Source: Nocardia nova (GTDB taxonomy: Bacteria; Actinomycetota; Actinomycetes; Mycobacteriales; Mycobacteriaceae). Taken from it: DNA of 64,000 nt. The notes below the pieces were generated by a model, which worked only from the letters and a program-made list of their open reading frames with translations, did no database searches and was not told the origin of the DNA. The DNA is taken from the NCBI RefSeq assembly GCF_002933465.1, contig NZ_PSZE01000015.1:62001-126000 (forward strand). The letters run 5' to 3'. How positions within the stretch are numbered: position 1 is the first letter of the stretch; every line of letters begins with the position of its first letter. Positions 35,531 through 43,197 of this stretch are shown piece by piece. The position numbers and the translations under genes were made by a program.

Positions 35531-36574
35531 TCAGTGCCCGAGCAAGGTCATCGCCTCGTCGACCAAGCCGGGTAGTGCGGGCTCCATCCGCAAGAACGCC
35601 GCGGGCATGGCGCCAGCCCTGCGGGCTCGCTTGATCAACAGTGCGGTGGCGGCTGCCTCCTTGTACCGGGTCAGCGCGTCGAACCACGCCAGGTCGGACA
35701 CCGATCGGCCCAGCGCGCGCTCGTACTCACGGACCACCTCCGCATTGGTCGGCGTCCCGCACGGCTCGTCGCTCGGCGCGGCCGGGTGGCGGGCCTCGTC
35801 GGTGAAATAGGTCAGCCAGCTCAGGTCCACACGGGGATCGCCGACCGACCAGATCTCCCAGTCGATGATCGCGGTAACCCGCTCGCCCTCGCACAGCGTG
35901 TTGCCGAGCCGATAGTCGCCGTGATTGACCACCGGTTCGGCCTGCTGCGGCGCGGACTCGTGCAATGCCCGCGCGCAGGCTCGGTAGTTGCCCCGCAGGT
36001 CGTCGGGAACCGTCTCGAATGCCCTTGTCCACCGGTCGATTTCGTCGCCGAGACCGACGACCGGTTCGGTACCGAGACCGACCCGCGCCGGACGCACCCG
36101 ATGCAGGTGCCCGAGCATCCGGGCGGCGTCGAGGTATCGGGCCCGGACCCGCGGCGCCGCCGCGGCGTCGCGCGCCTCCTCGAGCAGCGGCTCCACACAT
36201 TCGCCGGCGACCAGGTCCATCGCCACGAACGGCGGAATCTGCGGCGGGCACCCCTCGTCACCGAACAGCACCGCAGGCACCCGCACGCCGGGCGCCTGCG
36301 CCAAGGCGGCCATGACCCGGCTCTGCCGCAGCACATCCCGGTTGCGCACCGGCGCCAGTCCGGGCGGAGCGACCTTGAGCACGACCGGCGCGGTCGTGCC
36401 GGAGTGGGTCAAGTCAGCCACGAAAGTCAGGCTCGACGCCCCTCCGGTCAGCGGCCGGACACCGGATACCGCCGCGCCGGGCAGGGTGCGAGCCGCCGCG
36501 GCGGCGGCACGAGCCCGGAGCTGGTCGGCGAAGGTGTCCGCGTCGAACGGCGCGGCTGAATCGGGCTGTTGCAC
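35531..36574 (-). CDS. Aminoglycoside phosphotransferase-like kinase (ACAD10/LvaA-like)
   Basis: A 347-residue APH/choline-kinase-fold protein. LTGGASSLTFVADL is the nucleotide loop, VVLKVAPP holds the ATP-binding lysine, VNHGDYRLGNTL is the catalytic loop with Asp and Asn, and AIIDWEIWSVGDPRVDLSW carries the metal aspartate. The GTG at 36574 has GGAAGG upstream. It is 39 bases from the ACAD10/11-like gene. In mammalian ACAD10/11 the two domains are fused, and in bacterial levulinate (Lva) pathways they are separate. Phosphorylation of a 4-hydroxyacyl-CoA is therefore the best guess; antibiotic resistance is unlikely. Confidence 0.75.
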   Translation of the reverse strand: MQQPDSAAPFDADTFADQLRARAAAAAARTLPGAAVSGVRPLTGGASSLTFVADLTHSGTTAPVVLKVAPPGLAPVRNRDVLRQSRVMAALAQAPGVRVPAVLFGDEGCPPQIPPFVAMDLVAGECVEPLLEEARDAAAAPRVRARYLDAARMLGHLHRVRPARVGLGTEPVVGLGDEIDRWTRAFETVPDDLRGNYRACARALHESAPQQAEPVVNHGDYRLGNTLCEGERVTAIIDWEIWSVGDPRVDLSWLTYFTDEARHPAAPSDEPCGTPTNAEVVREYERALGRSVSDLAWFDALTRYKEAAATALLIKRARRAGAMPAAFLRMEPALPGLVDEAMTLLGH

Positions 36575-36719
36575 AGCGATATTCCTTCCGGAGCGGGTCC
36601 GGCGGCACACGATCGGCAGCACACAGACCCGAACTCTCATTCTCAGAACATCATTCTGATTTCAAGCGCCTCTGTCAACCCGTAAACGCCGCACCGCACA
36701 ATCGACGAATTCAGAACGC

Positions 36720-36960
36720 TCGGATCGTCACCCCCGAGCCGGACGGAACAATGTTCGCCGGGCCTTTCGCCGCCACGCTGCTCGCCGACCTCGGCGCGGG
36801 TGGTCAAGGTCGAACGACTCGAGCGCGACACCATTCGCGGCCTGGTGCCATTCCCGGAAGCGGGGGGCGCAACGGTGATGCAGGGCAAGGAATCCCTCGC
36901 GCTCGACATGCGCGCCCCCGAAGGTCTGGCCATCGTGCACGAATGGAAGGCAGCTGACAT
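36720..36960 (+). pseudogene. Class III CoA-transferase, frameshifted N-terminal fragment
   Basis: GTMFAGPFAATLLADLGA in one frame (from 36742) is followed, one base shifted, by VVKVERLERDTIRGLVPF-like MVKVERLERDTIRG and ATVMQGKESLALDMRAPEG. Together they are the start of a CaiB/BaiF CoA-transferase, in which LADLGAxVVKVE is contiguous. The first ~10 residues and everything after about residue 85 are gone. Sequence from 36960 to 37105 holds nothing that can be assigned. Confidence 0.6.
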
Positions 36961-37103
36961 ACAACATCCGATGAGGGCAGCCGAACCCGGTCGCCGCGGC
37001 GGCCATACGGGCCGACATCGCCGCGCGTCAGAGATTCTCGACCAGCCGCCGGACCAGCGAACGCACGCCGGGCAACTCCCGCGACACACCGGCGTGCAGA
37101 ACG

Positions 37104-37118
37104 TAGTCAACCTAGTAC
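37104..37118. promoter_or_regulatory. AACCTAGT operator-like element before GntR
   Basis: AGTCAACCTAGTACG lies 115 bases upstream of the GntR-type gene and shares AACCTAGT with sites at 30331 and 33082. An operator is inferred from this recurrence. Confidence 0.35.
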
Positions 37119-37232
37119 GATATATCCAGGCGTGCAAGGAAGTCGCCGAGCCTGCGGCGACCCACCCACCACCGGCGCGCGGGTAGGCCGGCCTCGACTT
37201 GGCCGACGATGACATCTACCGGGAGGAATCAC

Positions 37233-38027
37233 GTGGCTGACAGGGCCCTCGCACCGATCTTCGATTCGCGCAGCGCCGCGTCTCGCCCTATCAGGACACC
37301 CAAGACTGCCCAACTGGTCGCCCGCAACCTGCGCCGCATGATCATCGACGGCACACTGAAGGACGGCGACCACCTTCCGCACGAGGCCGAGCTGATGGAG
37401 CACTTCTCGGTCAGCCGCCCCACGTTGCGCGAGGCTGTGCGCGTGCTGGAATCCGAACGCCTCGTCGAGGTGCGCCGCGGATCCCGTTCCGGTGCCCGCG
37501 TGTGCGTTCCCGGTCCGGAGATCGTCGCCCGACCGGCGTCGCTGTTACTCGAACTGTCCGGCGCCACGGTCGCCGACGTCTTCGTCGCCCGCGAGGCCAT
37601 CGAGCCCGAGGCGGCCCGGATTCTCGCGACCGACGGCTCCGAGGAAGACTTCGACGAGCTCGAACGCATGGTCGACGAGGATATCCCCGCGGCCTTCGCC
37701 TCCGACAACATGGCGGCCGGAACTTCGGCTTTCCACCTTCGGATCGTGCAGTTGTCCCGGAACGCGACGCTGGCCATCATCGCCGGCATGCTGCACGAGA
37801 TCACCGAGCGTCACACCGGCGCGGTACTGCTCGAGACCCGCGCGGACAAAGAGCGCTACGAATCCTCGTACAGGCTCGAGATCCGGTCCTGCCGACGGCT
37901 GATCAAGCTGCTGCGTGCCCGCGACGCCGATGGCGCGTTCGCGCACTGGCAGAAGCATATGGTCAACGCCCGGCTGTCATTGCTCGAGGGGCGGGAGAAC
38001 GTTCAGGTGCGCGACATCCTCGACTGA
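37233..38027 (+). CDS. GntR-family regulator, FadR subfamily
   Basis: A 264-residue regulator. The winged helix includes LVARNLRRMIIDGTLKDGDHLP, HFSVSRPTLREAVRVLESE and the wing RRGSRSGARVCVPG. The FCD domain follows (FHLRIVQLSRN, AIIAGMLHEITERHT, AHWQKHM), with histidines of the metal-binding type. GTG 37233 directly follows GGGAGGAATCAC and is preferred to the in-frame ATG at 37209. Target unknown; the kinase/dehydrogenase operon transcribed away from it is the nearest candidate. Confidence 0.8.
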   Translation: MADRALAPIFDSRSAASRPIRTPKTAQLVARNLRRMIIDGTLKDGDHLPHEAELMEHFSVSRPTLREAVRVLESERLVEVRRGSRSGARVCVPGPEIVARPASLLLELSGATVADVFVAREAIEPEAARILATDGSEEDFDELERMVDEDIPAAFASDNMAAGTSAFHLRIVQLSRNATLAIIAGMLHEITERHTGAVLLETRADKERYESSYRLEIRSCRRLIKLLRARDADGAFAHWQKHMVNARLSLLEGRENVQVRDILD

Positions 38028-38111
38028 CCCCGGACCGGACACCTGGATGCCTTGATCTGTTGCGGCAGAGCACTTTCGATCCGCACACCGGAGTCGGCTG
38101 GGGTTGCCACG

Positions 38112-38309
38112 GTGAGCACGGATAATCACGCGGCCCGGCGCCCGGACGACAGATCATGTGCGAGCCTGCGTGCACTCAGCCCGACCGAGCAGATCGCACG
38201 GCAGTTGCGCGGGCAGATCGCGCGGGGCGAGAGCGAAGGCCCGCTGACAGTCCTGCCCGGCGCGCTAGGAGGTGCGCAGGCACGGATGCCCGATCTGAGC
38301 GTGGACTGA
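38112..38309 (+). pseudogene. GntR/FadR regulator with its DNA-binding helices deleted
   Basis: The frame from GTG 38112 gives LSPTEQIARQLRGQIARGE, aligned with VAEVIAQQLRGRIVRGD of the regulator at 23.9 kb, then jumps to LPGALGGAQARMPDLSV, aligned with LAGSRGGPQARLPDLSV. The ~50 residues between them, which hold the recognition helix, are absent. It stops right after DLSVD, and no FCD domain follows. It lies 84 bases after the intact GntR gene. Confidence 0.6.
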
Positions 38310-38809
38310 GCATCATCGACTTCACCCGCGCACTATCCGGTGCCATGGCGACACGAACGCCGGCCGAAAGCGGAGGCAGGCGAAGCAGGTCGAAGGCGCC
38401 GTCGCCGCCGCCCCCACCTCCGACTCGGGCCGCGACGCGCTACGCCGCCTGCTCCACTGGGCCGCGGTCCATCACAACCAAGGCCCAGAGCAGCAGCAGC
38501 AAAACTCGGCATCGACGGGGTCGGCCTGCGTGTCGTCGACCCGACGTGATGTTCAGCTACGGGGAACAGGGCGCCCGCGCGCACTCCCCTGACTCGACTC
38601 GGTATTCCAGGCTCTCGGCGGCTGGAACCTCGACAACGGCGTCCTCGACATCCAGACCGCAGTGCTGTCACTGGCCGGTTTCCTGCCCACGGCCTACGGT
38701 CCTGGCAACGCTGAACCGCAGCCGACCGATCCGTGGTGAGAACTCGCCGGGGTGGACACGACACGCCCCGGCGAGTCCGTTCGGAATCCAGTGTGGGAAC
38801 GACCCGGAT
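38310..38809. other. 500-base stretch without an assignable gene
   Basis: No convincing gene is found here. On the plus strand, fragments in different frames look protein-like: ALRRLLHWAAVHHNQGPEQQ around 38440, KLGIDGVGLRVVDPT around 38505, and a C-terminal piece ALGGWNLDNGVLDIQTAVL ending GNAEPQPTDPW-stop at 38739. They may be pieces of one decayed gene of unknown family. The region is rich in proline and serine codons in the other frames. Confidence 0.3.
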
Positions 38810-40090
38810 TCAGCGGTTGGAACCGCGCGCCTCCGCACGCAACTCGCCGTGACGCGCGAGCATCTGCGCGGCGATCACCTCGAGATCCTTCGGCGGAGTC
38901 GGCAGGGTGACCAGACCGCCCTCGCGGCTCGGCAGAGCGATGGTGGCGGTTGCCGGGCAGGTGATCTCGCCGCGCTGGCTGGTACCGCGGAACTCGACGT
39001 CGACCAGATACCGGTCACCGTCGACCCGCTTGCCCACGACCTCGCCGGTGATGGTGTGCGTGTCGCCCTGGTAGTTGAACTTACGCATCTGGCTCGACAT
39101 GCTCACCAGCCACGCGTCGTCACCCATCCAGTCGGTCAGGTAATGCGAGAGCCAGCAGTCACGCATCATGCCGTAGTCGTACGCGGCGGGCAGGCCGATC
39201 GACCGCGCGTAGTCGCTGTCCCAGTGAATCCGCTGTGCGACATCGGGAATGCCCTGCTCGTTCGGGATATAGAACGGCGCGATGCGCTGCCGATTCTGGT
39301 AGGCGAGCCGACCGGTGCACGGCGTGTAGGGAGCGAAACCGTAACCGCCGGAATGGAAGACGACCATATCGGTGGTGGTCAGCGGTCCCTTGGCCATGGT
39401 GCCGAGGCTCTCGCCGACCGAAACGTCTTCGTAGTAACGGGTATTCGCGCCCCGGCGCTGCTCGGCAGCATAGATCTCGTCGATCTTCGCGATGTCCTCG
39501 GGGGTATAGGTGGCCGGCTCGATGGCCTGATACTTCTTGCGCTTCTTCGACTCGTGGCGCTCGGTGTGGATCGTGATGACCTTCTGCACCTGCACGACCT
39601 CGGCACGCTGGTTCATCTGCACGTGCGAACGAGTGACGATCAGCGACCGGCCCGCGAACTCGGACTCCTTGAGCTCCACATCACTGAAACCCTGGAACGA
39701 ATACAGGGTGTCGCCGTCGTACACCGGGCGGTACCAGTCGGTGGTGGTGCCGGACACGAACACGTGGATACCGCGGAACGACGGGCGGCGCTGCTCCTTG
39801 GGAATCGGGTCCGCCAACAGGTCCCGGGTCAGGGCGACGTTGATCATCGGCGGCGCGATCTGGCCGCCCCAGCGGGTGTTGTAGCCGTATTCCTCGTCGA
39901 CGAACAGCGGATTGTCGTCGCCGTAGCTGCGCGCGAAATTGCGCATGACGTCCGGGGTGGCACGGGTGAACTGCTCGCGCTGGGTCACCGCGTGGTAAAC
40001 GCCGACCAGGTCGTGCGCGCGCTGAATGTCCTCATCGCGGAAGGTGTACACCTGCGGTGCGTCCTTCTGCTTTTCTTCGGCCGTTGTCAT
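38810..40090 (-). CDS. MaoC-like double hot-dog dehydratase
   Basis: A 426-residue protein with two hot-dog parts. The N-terminal FAS1-like dehydratase domain covers residues ~25-180 (ATPDVMRNFARSYGDDNPLFVDEEY, in part GDDNPLFVDEEYG, then GGQIAPPMI). The second MaoC-type domain is around 225-400 (GPLTTTDMVVFHSGG, YDYGMMRDCWLSHYLTDWMGD). Such proteins hydrate enoyl-CoAs. GGAGG lies 6 bases before the ATG. The promoter region at 40180-40245 carries two palindromic elements. A steroid or cyclic enoyl-CoA is plausible, but no substrate is shown. Confidence 0.8.
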   Translation of the reverse strand: MTTAEEKQKDAPQVYTFRDEDIQRAHDLVGVYHAVTQREQFTRATPDVMRNFARSYGDDNPLFVDEEYGYNTRWGGQIAPPMINVALTRDLLADPIPKEQRRPSFRGIHVFVSGTTTDWYRPVYDGDTLYSFQGFSDVELKESEFAGRSLIVTRSHVQMNQRAEVVQVQKVITIHTERHESKKRKKYQAIEPATYTPEDIAKIDEIYAAEQRRGANTRYYEDVSVGESLGTMAKGPLTTTDMVVFHSGGYGFAPYTPCTGRLAYQNRQRIAPFYIPNEQGIPDVAQRIHWDSDYARSIGLPAAYDYGMMRDCWLSHYLTDWMGDDAWLVSMSSQMRKFNYQGDTHTITGEVVGKRVDGDRYLVDVEFRGTSQRGEITCPATATIALPSREGGLVTLPTPPKDLEVIAAQMLARHGELRAEARGSNR

Positions 40091-40180
40091 CTGTATTACC
40101 TCCGTGGTCGTGAGCCGGTATGGGCCTGTGCCGTGTTCAGGCAGCCGAGGCCCCGTACCCGAGGGGCGCAGATCTCACCC

Positions 40181-40200
40181 TACCTAGAAAGTATACTAAG
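40181..40200. promoter_or_regulatory. TACCTAG and AAGTATACTA operator-like element
   Basis: TACCTAGAAAGTATACTAAG contains the palindrome AGTATACT and the 10-mer AAGTATACTA, which recurs exactly at 58616-58625. It lies ~95 bases upstream of the MaoC-like gene. Confidence 0.45.
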
Positions 40201-40231
40201 TGAAAGAGGTTACTGACCTTTTCTGCGCGAG

Positions 40232-40255
40232 TTAGATATCTAAGTTAGCGATGTC
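40232..40255. promoter_or_regulatory. TTAGATATCTAA palindrome with adjoining AGTTAGCGATGT
   Basis: TTAGATATCTAA is a perfect 12-base palindrome at 40232-40243, followed by AGTTAGCGATGT, which also occurs upstream of the TetR gene at 32294. Two genes may thus share one regulator. Confidence 0.45.
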
Positions 40256-40303
40256 AGACCGCTCTGGTTATGCGTCGCCAACCACCACAGGTCCGAAAAG
40301 ACC

Positions 40304-40334
40304 GATGTCCCTCCCGAATTCCGGAAGGGACATC
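40304..40334 (-). terminator. Intrinsic terminator of the ligase gene
   Basis: GATGTCCCT and AGGGACATC form a 9-base stem that extends, after one mismatch, by CCG/CGG around a short AATTC loop. It lies 22 bases past the ligase stop on the minus strand, and CTTTTC follows. This is the best rho-independent terminator in the window. Confidence 0.6.
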
Positions 40335-40355
40335 GACATCGCCGGGTGCGCGCGT

Positions 40356-41858
40356 TCAGACGACGATGTCGTCGGCGACGATCCGCTCGAGTACGTGGCG
40401 CCGGACCAGCTTCCCGGTCTCAGTGCGGGGCAACTCGTCCCAGTAGAGGATCCGCTCGGGCGTCTTACTGCCGCGCAACACATTCCGCACGTAGGCGCGC
40501 AATTCCTCGGGGTCCAGTGTCATCCCGGGACGCACCACGACGGCCGCTTCGATCCTCTGGCCCCACTCATCGTCGGGCACACCCACGACGGCGGCGTCCG
40601 CCACCGCGGGGTGCCGGAGGATGACGTCCTCGATTTCGGCCGGCGCGATGTTCTCCGCGCCGCGGATGATCGTGTCGTCCACCCGTCCGCCGATGTATAG
40701 ATAGCCGTCCTCATCGACGTAGCCCTGGTCGCGAGTGTTGAAGAAGCCGCGGTCGTCGACGGCGCGGCCGATGCCGGCATACTCGGCGGACACCTGCTCA
40801 CCGCGAACCCAAATGCTCCCGGCGACGCCGGGGCCCACCACCGCGTCGTTGGCATCCCGGATTTCCAGGTCGATGCCCGGAACCGCGCGGCCGACCGAGG
40901 CCAGCCGGGCCCGCACGGCCGGCTCGTCACTGGCGAGCGCGGCGCGATGATCCTCGGGGCCGAGCACGGCGACAGTGGAGCTGGTTTCGGTGAGTCCGTA
41001 GGCGTTGACGAAGCCGACTTCCGGCCACATCTTCAGGGCCTTCTCGATGACGACGGCGGGCATCGGCGCTCCGCCGTAGGCGAGACTGCGCAGCGCCGGC
41101 AGCGACTTGTCCTCGTCGGATTCGACGATCCGCGCGAGCATCGTCGGAACGACCAGCGCGTTGGTGATCTCCTCCTCGCGGGCCAGCTGCAACCACTGCG
41201 CGGGCGTGAACCGTTCGAGCACCAGGGTGCGCCGGCCCGAATACAGGCTGGTGATCGCATTCGCCACCGCCGCAATGTGATACGGGGGAACACTGATGAG
41301 CGCGGCATCGGTCGGCTCGGCGGACGCGAACTCGACCGAGCCGAATACGTAGGAGGTGAGGTTCTCGTGCCGCAGCAGCACACCCTTGGGCGCCGAGGTC
41401 GTGCCGCTGGTGTAGATGACGACGGCCGGCGCTTCGGTCTCCTCGGGATCCGGCGCCGCATCGGCAGCGACGGGCTGCGCGGTCCGGGCCAGCCACTGCG
41501 CGGGCGTCAGGACGCTGAGCCCGGCGTTGCGCAAGATCGGCACCTGCGCCTCGTCGGCGATGCCGATCGCGCGTGGATGGTTGGCCAACAACGACTGCAA
41601 CTGCTCCGCACCGAGCCGATAGTTCACCGGCACCAGCGGAACGCCCGCCCGCGCCGCGGAGAACATGGCGACCGGGAAGGCCGGGCCGTTGACCGCCAGG
41701 TAGACCACCGAATCCGCACCGGACTCGCGAATCGCGGCCGCGCCTGCCTCGGCCATCTCACCGAGCCGTGCGGCGGTGATGCCGCCCTCGCGGCGACCGA
41801 TCACCACGCGGTCTCCGAAACCGTCGATCGCCATGTCCAGCAGCATCGTCAAATTCAT
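40356..41858 (-). CDS. AMP-dependent acyl-CoA synthetase
   Basis: A 500-residue ANL ligase. ATP loop VIYTSGTTSAPKGV is near 150, YGLTETSS and RGFFNTRDQGYVDEDGYL are the adenylate motifs, GRVDDTIIRGAENI is the hinge, and the late lysine lies in RTETGKLVR. GGAG 6 bases before ATG 41858 sets the start. It is followed on its strand by a terminator and preceded by a ~100-residue conserved gene starting at the divergent promoter. It would activate the acid degraded by the neighbouring SDR, FadE34-like dehydrogenase and MaoC-like hydratase. Confidence 0.85.
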   Translation of the reverse strand: MNLTMLLDMAIDGFGDRVVIGRREGGITAARLGEMAEAGAAAIRESGADSVVYLAVNGPAFPVAMFSAARAGVPLVPVNYRLGAEQLQSLLANHPRAIGIADEAQVPILRNAGLSVLTPAQWLARTAQPVAADAAPDPEETEAPAVVIYTSGTTSAPKGVLLRHENLTSYVFGSVEFASAEPTDAALISVPPYHIAAVANAITSLYSGRRTLVLERFTPAQWLQLAREEEITNALVVPTMLARIVESDEDKSLPALRSLAYGGAPMPAVVIEKALKMWPEVGFVNAYGLTETSSTVAVLGPEDHRAALASDEPAVRARLASVGRAVPGIDLEIRDANDAVVGPGVAGSIWVRGEQVSAEYAGIGRAVDDRGFFNTRDQGYVDEDGYLYIGGRVDDTIIRGAENIAPAEIEDVILRHPAVADAAVVGVPDDEWGQRIEAAVVVRPGMTLDPEELRAYVRNVLRGSKTPERILYWDELPRTETGKLVRRHVLERIVADDIVV

Positions 41859-41893
41859 TCGAAACTCCAATAATTCACGGATCGAGGCGGTTG

Positions 41894-42202
41894 TCAGTCC
41901 GAAGACGGAAGCGGTTTGGCCTGCTTGACCTCGAGCGGGCGGCTTCCCACTGCCAACGACCCCTCACCGGCCTTGGTGCACAGCACCTCGAGTCCGATTT
42001 CCTCGTCGACGTAACGCTTGCCGAGCAGGGTGCCGGAGCGGTGTGCGGGGTCGATGCCACTGCCATCACCGACTCCCGCCTTGCCTGCCACCATATCGGC
42101 GCCGCCACAGGTTAGAGCGACGTCCTCCTTGGGTGCGCGCACGACGATGAGCGCGGTCGCGTCGGTGGTGCTTGCCAGCGACTGGCCTACCTTGAGAATC
42201 AC
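41894..42202 (-). CDS. Conserved small protein of unknown function
   Basis: A 102-residue protein: VILKVGQSLASTTDATALIVVRAP, then VALTCGGADMV and LLGKRYVDEEIGLEVLCTKAGEG. The pattern of beta strands with a CGG turn is recurrent in genes next to actinobacterial acyl-CoA ligases, but no fold or activity can be assigned by eye. The GTG start at 42202 has GGAGG 4-5 bases upstream. It is the first gene transcribed leftward from the divergent promoter and is probably cotranscribed with the ligase 35 bases downstream. Confidence 0.6.
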   Translation of the reverse strand: MILKVGQSLASTTDATALIVVRAPKEDVALTCGGADMVAGKAGVGDGSGIDPAHRSGTLLGKRYVDEEIGLEVLCTKAGEGSLAVGSRPLEVKQAKPLPSSD

Positions 42203-42292
42203 GCTGCCTCCATCTTTCCTCTTGCTGGACCGATCCACGTTACCCGAGGGTGGTGATCTCGATACTTCACCGATCCATGGTCCATGTCACAT

Positions 42293-42312
42293 AGTTTAGA
42301 TAGTACTATAAG
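42293..42312. promoter_or_regulatory. Palindrome in the ligase/SDR divergent promoter
   Basis: ATAGTACTAT at 42300-42309 is a perfect 10-base palindrome inside TTTAGATAGTACTATAAGTG. It lies between the small-protein/ligase genes and the SDR/FadE34-like genes and could control both directions. Confidence 0.45.
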
Positions 42313-42406
42313 TGAGCGAAGCGGAGCACAGGCTTGCGCATCGCACAAGCCATCCGTCGAGCACCCTCCGCAGCCCGGCGGCGGACACAGCGAACAGGAA
42401 GCACAT

Positions 42407-43165
42407 ATGGAGATCCAGGGAAAGAATGCGACCGTCGTCGGCGGCGCGTCGGGGATGGGCAAAGCGACTGCGCAGGCTCTCGCGGCGGCGGGTGCGAAGG
42501 TTGCGATCCTCGACCGGGAAGCAAGCGACGGCAAGAAGGTCGCCGATGAGATCGGAGGCATCTTTCACCCCATCGACATCACCGACTTCGAGGGTGCCGA
42601 ACAAACCCTCGCGACCGCGGTCGCCGATCTGGGAAGCCTGCACATCGCGGTCAACACCGCCGGCGGCGGCAGCGTGAAGAAGACCCTCGGTCGCAGCGGG
42701 CCGCACGACCTCGAATCCTTCCGGCAGGTCATCGACCTGAACCTGGTCTCGACCTTCAACCTCAACCGCCTGCAGGCGTTCCATATGAGCAAGAATGAGG
42801 CCGAGGACTCCGAGCGTGGCGTCATCATCAACACCTCCTCCATCGCGGCGTTCGAGGGGCAGATCGGTCAGGTCGCCTACACCGCGTCGAAAGCCGGCAT
42901 CGCGGGCATGGCGCTGGTGATGGCCCGCGACCTCGGGCCGCAGGGCATCCGGGTACTGGCCATCGCGCCGAGCCTGTTCGCCACCGGGGCCACCGCCGCC
43001 TTCACCGATGAGCAGGTTGCACCGCTGGTGGCCGACGCCGCGTTCCCGAAGCGGATGGGGCGGCCGGAGGAGTACGCCAAACTCGCGCTCGCCATCGTCG
43101 ACAACCAGATGCTGAACGGCCAGTGCTTGCGACTGGACGCCGGTCAGCGGTTCGCGCCCCGCTGA
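42407..43165 (+). CDS. Short-chain dehydrogenase (17-beta-HSD10-like)
   Basis: A 252-residue SDR: VVGGASGMGKATAQALAAAGAKVAILDRE (cofactor part GGASGMGKATA), NTAGGG, long loop RSGPHDLESFRQVIDLNL, and catalytic NTSSIAAFEGQIGQ and AYTASKAGIAGM. This layout is that of type-10 17-beta-hydroxysteroid/3-hydroxyacyl-CoA dehydrogenases, so oxidation of a 3-hydroxyacyl-CoA with NAD is likely. AGGAAG precedes the ATG. The FadE34-like dehydrogenase follows by 32 bases. Confidence 0.8.
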   Translation: MEIQGKNATVVGGASGMGKATAQALAAAGAKVAILDREASDGKKVADEIGGIFHPIDITDFEGAEQTLATAVADLGSLHIAVNTAGGGSVKKTLGRSGPHDLESFRQVIDLNLVSTFNLNRLQAFHMSKNEAEDSERGVIINTSSIAAFEGQIGQVAYTASKAGIAGMALVMARDLGPQGIRVLAIAPSLFATGATAAFTDEQVAPLVADAAFPKRMGRPEEYAKLALAIVDNQMLNGQCLRLDAGQRFAPR

Positions 43166-43197
43166 TCCCACTCGCACCCAGCTAGGAGACACCCCCC

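Noticed and set aside
35531..36574. Aminoglycoside resistance gene
   Set aside because: The APH fold alone would suggest it, but coupling to an ACAD10/11-like gene points to lipid metabolism.
37030..37107. Minus-strand frame DYVLHAGVSRELPGV ending in a stop
   Set aside because: Looks protein-like, but too short and with no start or family; not enough to call a gene or remnant.
38156..40216. A 686-codon plus-strand open frame
   Set aside because: It runs antisense through the MaoC-like gene and a remnant region; no recognisable domain.
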